NCBI GenBank assembly: GCA_945898025.1
Contig: CAMDGT010000049.1
Location: 1 to 7,965 of the forward strand
Reading direction: 5' to 3'
Origin: Rickettsia typhi
Lineage (GTDB): Bacteria; Pseudomonadota; Alphaproteobacteria; Rickettsiales; UBA1997
DNA: 7,965 bases
Position 1 is the stretch's first letter, and each line of letters starts with the position of its first letter. The position numbers and the translations under genes were made by a program. This document shows positions 1-6,244 of this stretch, piece by piece. Below the pieces are notes generated by a model, which was given only the letters and a program-made list of their open reading frames with translations, was not told the origin of the DNA and did not search any database.

Positions 1-2
1 AC

Positions 3-596
3 ACAATCAATAAAATTTATGACAAAATTCGACAAAAGATTTTTCTTGCCCACATAAGGCAAGAAGAAAAATCTTTTGGTGAATTTGAATTGGACGAATC
101 TTACTTTGGAGCCAAGAGAATTAGGGGCAAGAGAATTAGGGGCAAGAGAATTAGGGGCAAGAGAATTAGGGGCAAGAGAGGTCGCGGAGCTGCTGGAAAA
201 ACTCCAGTTTTTGGCGTCTTAAAAAGAGATGGCAAGGTTTTCGTTGAAATTGTCAAAAATTGCACCAGAGAACAATTGATGTCTATTATTCAGGGTAAAA
301 TTCTTGAGGGATCAACAATTAATACTGATGGGTGGAAAGCCTATGATGGCTTAATTTTAAATGGTTACACTCATCACAGGGCTTTTCATTCTCATAATGA
401 ATTTGCTCGAGGAAAAAATCATGTTAATGGTATAGAGTCTTTCTGGAGCTATTGCAAAAGAAGATTGGTAAAATTTAACGGATTAACGAATGAAAAATTC
501 ATCTTGCACTTAAAAGAAAGTGAATTTAGATTTAACCATCGAAAACAAGATTTGCTTAAAGTTTTGTTAGAAAAAATTAGAGAAAAGCCTCTTTAA
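3..596 (+). CDS. IS1595 family (IS1016-like) transposase, 5' end cut by window edge
   Basis: DDE transposase that moves its own insertion sequence. The frame is open to the left edge (from codon 3-5), so the TTG at 90-92 is not a real start. The first visible residues, NTINKIYDKIRQK, fit the end of the N-terminal helix-turn-helix region; I estimate that roughly 35 residues are missing. The catalytic core is visible: first Asp in DESYFGAKR (93-95), second in NTDGW (327-329), Glu in VNGIESFW (435-437) and the accompanying Lys seven residues later (456-458). The family block RGKRGRGAAGKTPVFG follows the first Asp. Oddity: the IRGKR unit, which I expect once, is present four times because of a 15-bp tandem repeat, adding about 15 residues, 8-9 of them basic. 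No frameshift or stop is visible, so it may be functional, but the expansion sits close to a catalytic residue. Confidence 0.88.
   Translation, partial: TINKIYDKIRQKIFLAHIRQEEKSFGEFELDESYFGAKRIRGKRIRGKRIRGKRIRGKRGRGAAGKTPVFGVLKRDGKVFVEIVKNCTREQLMSIIQGKILEGSTINTDGWKAYDGLILNGYTHHRAFHSHNEFARGKNHVNGIESFWSYCKRRLVKFNGLTNEKFILHLKESEFRFNHRKQDLLKVLLEKIREKPL
34..77. repeat. Long imperfect inverted repeat inside the transposase gene
   Basis: The arm at 34-50 (AAAAGATTTTTCTTGCC) is matched by its reverse complement at 58-77, interrupted only by a 3-nt insertion (an extra gaa). The loop is 51-57 (cacataa). In RNA this gives 17 base pairs with one 3-nt bulge. It lies wholly within coding sequence, between the end of the HTH and the first catalytic Asp. 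It may be chance in AT-rich sequence, but the length is notable. Confidence 0.7.
114..179 (+). repeat. 15-bp tandem repeat, four copies plus a partial fifth
   Basis: The unit aagagaattaggggc occurs four times without mismatch at 114-128, 129-143, 144-158 and 159-173, followed by a 6-nt partial copy at 174-179. It is a multiple of three, so it stays in frame and encodes repeated IRGKR. Perfect identity among copies suggests recent replication slippage or unequal recombination. Confidence 0.97.
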
Positions 597-619
597 AGTT
601 GTCTAGACCCTAATTATTT

Positions 620-647
620 TTGTCAGTTTGCAAGTTGTGAATATAAG
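620..647 (+). promoter_or_regulatory. Candidate sigma70-type promoter for grxD
   Basis: TTGTCA at 620-625 (5 of 6 consensus positions) is separated by 16 nt from TATAAG at 642-647 (5 of 6). Transcription would start near 654, giving a leader of about 118 nt before the glutaredoxin ATG. It begins only about 10 nt beyond the inferred end of the insertion sequence. In AT-rich DNA such matches are common, so this is tentative. The rest of 597-771 holds no gene; it contains a 13-nt palindrome TTTGCACTGCAAA at 723-735. Confidence 0.35.
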
Positions 648-771
648 GCTATTCATAAAATTGATAAATAAATATTTGCAAAATAAAACTGCTCCTCTAA
701 AATGAAGTGCTCTTTTTCGCTATTTGCACTGCAAAAATTAATAACTAATTATTAAATAAACTTAATCAAAA

Positions 772-1092
772 ATGTCAGAAATGTTTCAAATTATTCAAAA
801 AACTATTGATGAAAATCCGGTAGTGCTATATATGAAGGGAAATAAAGATTTTCCTCAATGTGGTTTTTCAGCAACAGTTGTGCATATTTTAAAAAATCTA
901 TCAATTGATTTTCTTGATATCGATATTTTGGAAGATCAAGAAATGCGTCAAGCGATTAAAGAATTTTCTGATTGGCCTACCGTACCTCAACTTTACATTA
1001 AAGGTGAGTTTGTTGGTGGTTGCGATATAATAAAAGAAAGTTTTAAATCTGGAGAATTGCAAGAGATATTAAAAAACCACAATTTAATCTAG
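772..1092 (+). CDS. grxD: Monothiol glutaredoxin, CGFS type (Grx4/GrxD family)
   Basis: A 106-residue single-domain cytoplasmic glutaredoxin. CGFS monothiol glutaredoxins bind a [2Fe-2S] cluster with glutathione and serve as cluster carriers, often with BolA. All diagnostic parts are present: YMKG with the glutathione-contacting Lys22, the active-site Cys30 in CGFS (30-33), WPTVPQLYI with the cis-Pro72, and GGCD (82-85). Length is normal for the family. The start at 772 was chosen because the family usually begins a few residues before the first helix; ATG 781 (Met4) is an alternative. There is no Shine-Dalgarno sequence upstream. The ABC ATPase gene follows after 15 nt, so the two may be co-transcribed. 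A bolA gene, a common neighbour in Alphaproteobacteria, is not seen; the insertion sequence lies there instead. Confidence 0.95.
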   Translation: MSEMFQIIQKTIDENPVVLYMKGNKDFPQCGFSATVVHILKNLSIDFLDIDILEDQEMRQAIKEFSDWPTVPQLYIKGEFVGGCDIIKESFKSGELQEILKNHNLI

Positions 1093-1107
1093 TTTTAACG
1101 ACCATTA

Positions 1108-2085
1108 ATGACTGATTTTGCAATTTCAATTGATAATCTTAAAAAAACTTATCAAAAATCACCTAGAAGCCCTAAAAAAGAGGCGTTAAAAAATATAGAC
1201 CTAAAAATAAAAAAAGGTTCATTCTTTGGCTTGCTTGGCCCCAATGGTGCTGGAAAGTCAACCATAATAAACATTATAGCGGGTTTGGTTAAAAAATCTT
1301 CGGGAACAATTAAGATTGCTGGTATCGATATTGATGAAAACTTGCAAGCAACAAAATTTAAAATCGGTATTGTGCCTCAAGAGTTAATAATTGACCCGTT
1401 TTTTAATGTTTTTGAAACTCTCGAAATATATGCTGGCTATTATGGCATAAAAAAATCAGCAAGAAGAACATTTGAAATTATTGAAGCTCTTGGCCTTCAA
1501 GAAAAAGCAAAATCGACCCCCAGAAGCTTATCTGGTGGCATGAGAAGAAGGCTTTTAGTTGCTAAGGCATTGGTTCATAATCCAGAAATATTAATCCTTG
1601 ATGAGCCAACCGCAGGAGTTGACGTTGAGTTAAGAAATCAACTTTGGGAGTATGTAAAAAAACTTAACAGAGAACAAAATACCACTATAGTACTTACAAC
1701 CCACTATCTTGAAGAGGCGCAAAAATTATGCGATGAAATTGCGGTAATTAATAATGGAGCCGTTATTGCTCAAAAATCAACGGCCGAATTAATGAATATA
1801 TTAAATTATAAGCAATTATTAATCACAAGTAGAGATAATTTTTTAGGAGATATCAATAATTTATCTAATGCGATTATTGAAAGAGCAAATAATTTTGGTA
1901 CAAATTCAAACATTATTATTAAAAATAAAGATAATAACTTTGTTATTGAGTATGATCCTAAAAATTTTGAAGTAGAGCAAATTCTTAATATTTTTAATCT
2001 CCATAATATTAAAATTGCTGATATATCAACTCGTCAACCAGATTTAGAAGAGGTCTTTAAATATTTAATTAAATCTAATAATTAA
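1108..2085 (+). CDS. ABC transporter ATP-binding protein, ABC-2/YadG-like exporter type
   Basis: A 325-residue cytoplasmic ATPase subunit. It has one nucleotide-binding domain (about residues 5-230): Walker A GPNGAGKS (44-51), Q-loop Gln91, signature LSGGM (141-145), Walker B ILILDE (161-166), D-loop AGVD (169-172) and switch His199. The stretch from LLVAKALVHNPEILILDEP to TTHYLEEAQKLCDE is typical of the YadG/CcmA group that powers ABC-2 exporters. Residues 231-325 form the variable C-terminal region ending in DLEEVFKYL, a common end for this group. No permease (YadH-like) gene is adjacent: rplY follows after 150 nt. The substrate cannot be told. The start at 1108 lies 15 nt after grxD without a ribosome-binding site. 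Confidence 0.9.
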   Translation: MTDFAISIDNLKKTYQKSPRSPKKEALKNIDLKIKKGSFFGLLGPNGAGKSTIINIIAGLVKKSSGTIKIAGIDIDENLQATKFKIGIVPQELIIDPFFNVFETLEIYAGYYGIKKSARRTFEIIEALGLQEKAKSTPRSLSGGMRRRLLVAKALVHNPEILILDEPTAGVDVELRNQLWEYVKKLNREQNTTIVLTTHYLEEAQKLCDEIAVINNGAVIAQKSTAELMNILNYKQLLITSRDNFLGDINNLSNAIIERANNFGTNSNIIIKNKDNNFVIEYDPKNFEVEQILNIFNLHNIKIADISTRQPDLEEVFKYLIKSNN

Positions 2086-2140
2086 TTACCAGCCAGATGA
2101 AAATAAAATATTTTTTTAAAAGTCAAGAAAAAAAATTAAC

Positions 2141-2169
2141 TAAACAATAATAAAAAACTTGATTATAAA
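2141..2169 (+). promoter_or_regulatory. Candidate promoter for rplY
   Basis: TAAACA at 2141-2146 (4 of 6) and TATAAA at 2164-2169 (5 of 6) are 17 nt apart, giving a leader of about 60 nt. The 150-nt gap 2086-2235 is almost pure A/T, so chance matches are expected. No clear terminator of the ABC gene is visible in the gap. Confidence 0.25.
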
Positions 2170-2235
2170 AATTTTATTTTTAAATTATGGCAACTTCATT
2201 TTTGAATTTTTAATTTTAAACATAAAACAAAAGCT

Positions 2236-2865
2236 ATGACTAGCATCAAAATTAAAGCGAATATCCGTGAGAATATAGGTTCTATCGCTGCTAAAAAAAT
2301 AAAAAGAGCCAACCAAATTCCTGCTATAATTTATAGCAATCCTTCTAATATAAATATATCTCTTGATTCGAAAGAATTAGAGCATGAATATTTCAAAGGC
2401 GATTTACAATCTACCGTAATATCTCTTGATTTAGACGGTAAAGAATTAAAAGTTATAGCTCATAAAATTGAGCTTGATCCTGTTTCTGACCGCCCTATTC
2501 ATATTGATTTTTTTAATTGCGATAAACAAAAAACTATTAAAATCCAAGCTAAAATTAGATTTACTGGTCAAGATAAATCTATTGGTTTAAAAAGAGGTGG
2601 CTTTTTAAATGTTAGAATGAGAAAAGTTGCGTTAGAGGTTCTTTCTGACAAAGAAATTCCTAATTTCATTGAAGTTGATACCAGTTTAATGAAAGTTGGT
2701 CAAAAAATAAGAGCAGCAGATCTTGACATACCAGAATATTCTAAACTCAATGTTAAGGGAACTAATTTGGTTGCCAGCATTACTGGTAGAGCTTCTAAAG
2801 AAGATGCAACAGAATCACCTTCGGCTCCTAAAGTAGAAGAAAAAAAGACAGCCCCTAAAAAATAA
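2236..2865 (+). CDS. rplY: Large ribosomal subunit protein L25 (CTC/TL5 long form)
   Basis: A 209-residue protein of the large ribosomal subunit that binds 5S rRNA. The N-terminal L25 domain (about 1-92) includes IKANIRENIGSIAAKKIKRANQIPAIIY and a conserved end PVSDRPIHIDF. The C-terminal TL5/CTC beta domain (about 95-185) is present, with LKRGGFLNVRMRKVALEV and DLDIPEYSKL recognisable. A lysine/glutamate/proline-rich disordered tail ends the protein (about 187-209). The length matches the two-domain form found in Alphaproteobacteria, not the short E. coli form of about 94 residues. In many relatives pth follows rplY; here metK follows after a terminator. The start is ATG 2236, without a Shine-Dalgarno sequence. 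Confidence 0.95.
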   Translation: MTSIKIKANIRENIGSIAAKKIKRANQIPAIIYSNPSNINISLDSKELEHEYFKGDLQSTVISLDLDGKELKVIAHKIELDPVSDRPIHIDFFNCDKQKTIKIQAKIRFTGQDKSIGLKRGGFLNVRMRKVALEVLSDKEIPNFIEVDTSLMKVGQKIRAADLDIPEYSKLNVKGTNLVASITGRASKEDATESPSAPKVEEKKTAPKK

Positions 2866-2869
2866 TTTA

Positions 2870-2899
2870 AAAATACAGAAACATAGTTTTCTGTATTTT
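2870..2899 (+). terminator. Intrinsic terminator-like hairpin after rplY
   Basis: Perfect 12-bp inverted repeat: aaaatacagaaa (2870-2881), loop catagt (2882-2887), tttctgtatttt (2888-2899). It begins 5 nt after the rplY stop. The arms start with an A-run and end with a T-run, the form of a bidirectional factor-independent terminator, although the stem is A/T-rich and the T-tract is only four long. It separates rplY from metK. Confidence 0.75.
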
Positions 2900-2928
2900 C
2901 TACTAAATTTGTGGAAAGCCTTCCGAAA

Positions 2929-2934
2929 TAAAAT
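2929..2934 (+). promoter_or_regulatory. Candidate -10 element for metK
   Basis: TAAAAT matches the -10 consensus at 5 of 6 positions and lies between the rplY terminator and the metK ATG, where a promoter is expected. No good -35 element is found at normal spacing. Start of transcription would be near 2941, leaving a leader of only a few nucleotides. A small hairpin (GGAA 2913-2916, TTCC 2921-2924) lies just upstream. Weak evidence. Confidence 0.2.
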
Positions 2935-2946
2935 AGCTACTAAACT

Positions 2947-4107
2947 ATGCCAAGAAACTTCTTATTTACTTCGGAATCTGTCTCTTCAGGACATCCAGAT
3001 AAAATATGCGACCAAATATCTGATGCCTTAGTTGATAAATATCTATCTCTCGACCCTTATTCAAGACTAGCAATTGAAACATTTGCAACTACTAATCAAG
3101 TTATAATTGGCGGAGAAATAAGGGCTCCTTACATTCCAAAAGATGATATTGAAAATACTATTCGTAATGTTGTTAAAGATATTGGTTATGAGCAAAAAGG
3201 TTTTGATTGGAGAAATTTTAACATCATGAATTTGTTACATAGTCAATCTCCTGATATTGCTGTTGGTGTTGATGCTACACAAAATAAAGAAGAAGGAGCA
3301 GGAGATCAAGGAATCATGTTTGGTTATGCCTGCGATGAAACAGAAGAGCAAATGCCTGCACCAATTTATTATGCTCACCGTATTTTGCAAAATATTGAAA
3401 TTGCTAGAAAATCTAATCCTAATTTTGCAATTCTTGGTCCCGATGCAAAGAGTCAAGTAACTTTAAAATACGAAAGCTCTAAGCCGGTAGAAGCAGAAAT
3501 AATTCTTGTTTCAATACAACATAAAGAAGGAGTCCAAGTTAACCAAATTATTGATTTAATTTTTCCAATTGTAAAAAATTCTTTACCGGCAGGTTGGTTC
3601 AATGAAAATACTAAATTTATGGTTAATCCAACTGGTAAATTTGTCATAGGGGGTCCAGATGGAGATGCTGGCCTAACAGGAAGAAAAATTATTGTTGATA
3701 GTTATGGTGGTTCCGCTCCTCACGGAGGTGGTGCATTTTCTGGCAAAGATCCAACTAAAGTTGATCGTTCAGCCGCTTATATGGCAAGATATTTAGCAAA
3801 AAATATAGTTGCAGCAAGGCTTGCTAATAGATGTACTATTCAAATTTCTTATGCAATTGGGGTTTCAAAGCCTTTATCTCTATATGTTAATAACCATAAA
3901 ACTGGTGTTGCTGGTGAAGATTTAGTTAAATTGATTAATGATTTAATAGATCTTAGCCCGAGAGGAATTAGAGAATATTTGCAGCTTAATCGCCCTATCT
4001 ATCAAAGAACCGCAGTATTTGGTCATTTTGGTAGAAAGCCAGAAATAGACGGTGGCTTTAGTTGGGAAAAAACCGACCTCGTAGAAAAGTTGCTTAAAAA
4101 AATTTAA
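2947..4107 (+). CDS. metK: S-adenosylmethionine synthetase (methionine adenosyltransferase)
   Basis: A 386-residue cytoplasmic enzyme that makes S-adenosylmethionine from methionine and ATP, releasing phosphate and diphosphate; it normally works as a tetramer. Visible signatures: [13 protein letters not shown] with His16 and Asp18, the first family signature [12 protein letters not shown] (from 117), and the phosphate-binding loop [19 protein letters not shown] (from 260, Lys267, Asp268). The three repeated domains are complete and the C-terminal FGHFGR is present. The length is normal. AIGVSKPLS resembles alphaproteobacterial forms. The gene lies between the rplY terminator and panD, which follows after 17 nt. 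Its presence means that the organism makes its own SAM and does not depend only on import, a point of variation among Rickettsia-like bacteria. No recognised SAM riboswitch is seen in the short leader. Confidence 0.98.
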   Translation: MPRNFLFTSESVSSGHPDKICDQISDALVDKYLSLDPYSRLAIETFATTNQVIIGGEIRAPYIPKDDIENTIRNVVKDIGYEQKGFDWRNFNIMNLLHSQSPDIAVGVDATQNKEEGAGDQGIMFGYACDETEEQMPAPIYYAHRILQNIEIARKSNPNFAILGPDAKSQVTLKYESSKPVEAEIILVSIQHKEGVQVNQIIDLIFPIVKNSLPAGWFNENTKFMVNPTGKFVIGGPDGDAGLTGRKIIVDSYGGSAPHGGGAFSGKDPTKVDRSAAYMARYLAKNIVAARLANRCTIQISYAIGVSKPLSLYVNNHKTGVAGEDLVKLINDLIDLSPRGIREYLQLNRPIYQRTAVFGHFGRKPEIDGGFSWEKTDLVEKLLKKI

Positions 4108-4124
4108 TTTAAAAATCAAGCAAA

Positions 4125-4469
4125 ATGCAGTTAACTTTAATGAGAGCAAAAATTCATAGAGCAACTATTACTGAAGCTGATCTTCATTATGAAGGATCTG
4201 TTTCAATTGATCTGGATATTCTTGAAAAATCTGGAATTTTACCTAATGAAAAAGTCGACGTTCTCAATATTAATAACGGCGAGAGATTCACAACTTATGC
4301 CATTCCAGCCTTAAGAGGTAGTGGTGCAATAAAAATTAATGGTGCAGCCGCTAGAAAAGTGCAGGTTGGAGATTTAACAATAATTATTGCTTATGCATTA
4401 ATGGATTACCAGCAGGCGCTAAATTTTGTTCCAAATGTTATAATGCTTGATAAAAACAACAAATATTAA
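4125..4469 (+). CDS. panD: Aspartate 1-decarboxylase (pyruvoyl-dependent) proenzyme
   Basis: A 114-residue proenzyme that decarboxylates L-aspartate to beta-alanine, the amine half of pantothenate and so of coenzyme A. It is cleaved between Gly24 and Ser25 (YEGSVSID), and Ser25 becomes the pyruvoyl group. With the start at 4125 the numbering agrees with the E. coli enzyme: Lys9, Gly24-Ser25, Arg54, Thr57, Tyr58 (RFTTYAIPA) and Asn72 (KINGAAA) are all present, so it looks active. This favours 4125 over the in-frame ATG at 4140. It follows metK by 17 nt and is probably co-transcribed with it. No panB, panC or coa genes are in the window. Free-living relatives keep panD; strongly reduced Rickettsia-like genomes, as I recall, generally lack this pathway. 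Confidence 0.96.
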   Translation: MQLTLMRAKIHRATITEADLHYEGSVSIDLDILEKSGILPNEKVDVLNINNGERFTTYAIPALRGSGAIKINGAAARKVQVGDLTIIIAYALMDYQQALNFVPNVIMLDKNNKY

Positions 4470-4501
4470 ATTATTATAAATAAAATATTGATTATTATAA
4501 A
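4470..4501. repeat. 11-bp direct repeat upstream of rpmH
   Basis: attattataaa occurs at 4470-4480 and again at 4491-4501, exactly 21 bp apart (two helical turns). Each copy contains TATAAA, which could serve as a -10 element. The 86-nt gap between panD and rpmH is almost pure A/T, so the repeat could be chance. TTGATT (4488-4493) with TAGATT (4510-4515), 16 nt apart, is another weak promoter match for rpmH. Confidence 0.4.
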
Positions 4502-4555
4502 AATATTTTTAGATTAATCTTTTTTTAACATTATTCACTTTTTCAATTAAAACCT

Positions 4556-4690
4556 ATGAAAAGAACTTGGCAACCCAGTAAATTAGTTCGTAAAAGAAGA
4601 CACGGCTTTAGGGCTAGAATGTCAACCGTTGGCGGCAGAAGAATTATCGCTAGAAGAAGAGCTAGAGGCAGAGCTGTATTATCGGCATAG
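4556..4690 (+). CDS. rpmH: Large ribosomal subunit protein L34
   Basis: A 44-residue, very basic protein of the large ribosomal subunit. The sequence begins [20 protein letters not shown] and continues [11 protein letters not shown], then an arginine-rich end finishing in LSA. This is the full L34 pattern (KRT.QPS..RKR..GFR.RM.T..GR), and the length is normal for the family. Most L34 proteins have Tyr or Phe where this one has Trp5. The gene ends in TAG at 4688-4690, and rnpA follows after 57 nt, the almost universal rpmH-rnpA order. No DnaA boxes or dnaA gene are near, so there is no evidence of an origin here. Confidence 0.97.
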   Translation: MKRTWQPSKLVRKRRHGFRARMSTVGGRRIIARRRARGRAVLSA

Positions 4691-4710
4691 TGTTTGAAAT
4701 ATTTTATAAT
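4682..4710 (+). promoter_or_regulatory. Candidate promoter for rnpA
   Basis: A perfect -10 TATAAT at 4705-4710 stands 17 nt after TCGGCA (4682-4687, 4 of 6), which overlaps the end of rpmH. It would start rnpA transcription near 4717, about 30 nt before its ATG, in addition to read-through from rpmH. Tentative because of the base composition. Confidence 0.3.
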
Positions 4711-4747
4711 CAAAAATTAATAGAATAACTATCTTTTAAACAAATTT

Positions 4748-5197
4748 ATGAAAATCCTCTCTATTAAAAAATCAAGAGATTTTCAAAATATAAAAAATAA
4801 AGGCAAGAAATTTGCCTGTCCTACCCTTATACTCACAAGAATAGAAATTTCTCAAGCCTATAATTTTGATCCAAAAAATAATCTTAATGCAAAGATATTC
4901 TCCCGTATTGGCTATGTTATAACAAAAACAATTGGTAATGCGGTGGCAAGAAATCTTGTGAAGAGAAGGTTAAAATCAGCAATTACCGCTCTTAATAACC
5001 ATAATTTTACTGATAAGGAACCTGATTCTAAGGCTAAGAAAGATGTAATTCTACCAAATTTTGATTATGTTATTATTGCAAGAAAACCAATTATTAACAA
5101 AGATTTCACAGAAATTACCCGTGATTTGAAATTCTGCTTTACAAAAATTTCTAAATTTACTGAGTCTTCTAAAAATACTGAAAACAACACCAAATAA
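4748..5197 (+). CDS. rnpA: Ribonuclease P protein component
   Basis: A 149-residue basic protein that joins the RNase P RNA to remove 5' leaders from precursor tRNAs. The family signature is RIGYVITKTIGNAVARNLVKRRLKSA (about 53-78), with the RNR-type motif A67-R68-N69 and K72-R73-R74. The N-terminal KSRDFQNIKNKGKKF and the later DYVIIARKP strand also fit. It is longer than the usual 110-130 residues: a hydrophilic insertion lies near 83-105 and a polar tail (SKFTESSKNTENNTK) ends it. The gene follows rpmH as in nearly all bacteria, but yidC and yidD do not follow; fabD does. The start is ATG 4748, with no Shine-Dalgarno sequence. Confidence 0.93.
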   Translation: MKILSIKKSRDFQNIKNKGKKFACPTLILTRIEISQAYNFDPKNNLNAKIFSRIGYVITKTIGNAVARNLVKRRLKSAITALNNHNFTDKEPDSKAKKDVILPNFDYVIIARKPIINKDFTEITRDLKFCFTKISKFTESSKNTENNTK

Positions 5198-5239
5198 ATA
5201 AAAGATAAATTCTTAATTTAATCCTTTAAATTTTAAAAT

Positions 5240-6202
5240 ATGAATAATCAAAAAAATCAAGTAGCAATTGTATTTCCGGGTCAAGGTTCTCAAATATTGG
5301 GAATGGGGAAAGATCTCTTCGATAATTTTAAATCGGCAAGAGATGTATTCGAAATAGTTGATGAAAATCTAGGATACAAACTATCTAACATTATTTTTTC
5401 TGGTCCTAATGAAGAACTTACCAAAACTGAAAATACTCAGCCTGGATTAATGGCGGTTTCGATGGCGATAATCAAGGTTTTAGAAAGTGATTTTGGTAAA
5501 AAATTTACTGATCTTTGCTCTATAACCGCTGGTCATTCATTGGGCGAATATTCTGCTCTTTGCGCAAGTGGCTCTTTTAATATTGCCAATACTGCGAAAT
5601 TGCTCAAAATTCGCGGTCAAGCAATGGCAAAATGCGGTGCAAGTGGTAAAAGCGAAGGGGCAATGGCAGCAATTCTTGGTGCCGATATAATTGATATTTT
5701 AAAGCTAATCGAAGAGGTTAAACAAGACGAGGTTTGTCAAATAGCCAATGATAATTCTACGGGGCAAATTGTTATTAGTGGCAATAAAAGTGCAATTATA
5801 AGGGCGGTAGAAAAAGCAAAAGATTTTGGTATTAAAAAAGTAATTATGTTGCCAGTTAGCGGTGCATTTCATTCACAATTAATGCGAGATGCTGAAATTA
5901 CTATGTCTGAAGCCTTGAGTAAAATCGAGGTGAGTAATAGTAAGGTTCCTGTTATTGCCAATATCTCCGCTCAAATTGTTGGCAATTCATCTACAATAGT
6001 GGAATCTCTTGTTAAGCAAATTACGGGAACGGTGAAATGGAGAGAAACTATGTTGTTTATGGAGCAACAAGGCATTAAAAAAATTATTGAAATTGGTTCT
6101 GGTAAAGTGCTTGCTGGGCTTGCAACTAGAACATGTAGCTCTTTTTCCGCTCTTTCAATTCAAAATATTGCGGATATTGAAAATTTTTGCAATAATCACT
6201 AA
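5240..6202 (+). CDS. fabD: Malonyl-CoA:acyl carrier protein transacylase
   Basis: A 320-residue cytoplasmic enzyme that moves malonyl from CoA to acyl carrier protein, supplying the extender unit for type II fatty-acid synthesis. Visible motifs: FPGQGSQ (12-18), nucleophile Ser100 in GHSLGEYSA, Arg125 in IRGQAM, which binds the malonyl carboxylate, NDNSTGQIVISG, catalytic His211 in GAFHSQLM, and Gln260 in KQITGTVKW. All key residues known from E. coli FabD are present. Length is slightly above the usual 310. In many bacteria fabD clusters with fabG, acpP and fabF or fabH; here it stands between rnpA and tyrS with 42-nt gaps on both sides and no ribosome-binding site. Confidence 0.97.
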   Translation: MNNQKNQVAIVFPGQGSQILGMGKDLFDNFKSARDVFEIVDENLGYKLSNIIFSGPNEELTKTENTQPGLMAVSMAIIKVLESDFGKKFTDLCSITAGHSLGEYSALCASGSFNIANTAKLLKIRGQAMAKCGASGKSEGAMAAILGADIIDILKLIEEVKQDEVCQIANDNSTGQIVISGNKSAIIRAVEKAKDFGIKKVIMLPVSGAFHSQLMRDAEITMSEALSKIEVSNSKVPVIANISAQIVGNSSTIVESLVKQITGTVKWRETMLFMEQQGIKKIIEIGSGKVLAGLATRTCSSFSALSIQNIADIENFCNNH

Positions 6203-6244
6203 TCTTCAAAGATCCAGATAAATATTCCAACCTATTTAAAATTT

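Larger units (their letters stand above)
1..610 (+). mobile_element. IS1595/IS1016-type insertion sequence, right part only
   Basis: This is the 3' part of an insertion sequence, recognised from its transposase. The left end lies outside the window. The right end is probably at about 610: after the transposase stop the sequence reads gttgtctagaccc, whose reverse complement starts GGGTCTAGACAAC, and a terminal GGG fits the ends expected for this family. The matching left inverted repeat cannot be seen, so the boundary is an inference. IS1595 elements usually make 8-bp target duplications; the candidate here would be 611-618 (taattatt). The element lies directly upstream of the glutaredoxin gene. 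Confidence 0.7.

Noticed and set aside
90..92. TTG start codon for the transposase
   Set aside because: The same frame stays open to the left edge and the residues before it fit the N-terminal part of the family, so the true start lies outside the window.
114..179. CRISPR array or regulatory iterons
   Set aside because: The 15-bp units are directly adjacent without spacers and are in frame within a transposase gene; they are a coding tandem repeat.
597..771. A tRNA or small RNA gene in the gap before grxD
   Set aside because: No cloverleaf or strong hairpin was found; only short stems of five to six base pairs occur.
2900..2946. SAM-II-type riboswitch upstream of metK
   Set aside because: The stretch gaaataaaatagctactaaa loosely recalls the AGCUA-containing 3' part of SAM-II, but the required first stem cannot form: only a 4-bp GGAA/TTCC hairpin is present and no matching 5' arm lies upstream.
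3235..4164. Open frames within metK on the minus strand (3235-3456, 3453-3647, 3943-4164) and in another + frame (3257-3460)
   Set aside because: They overlap a complete metK with all family motifs, show no recognisable protein pattern, and are expected by chance from the codon composition.
4470..4747. Replication origin near rpmH-rnpA
   Set aside because: This pair lies near oriC in some bacteria, but no DnaA box (TTATCCACA-like) or dnaA/dnaN gene is seen here.
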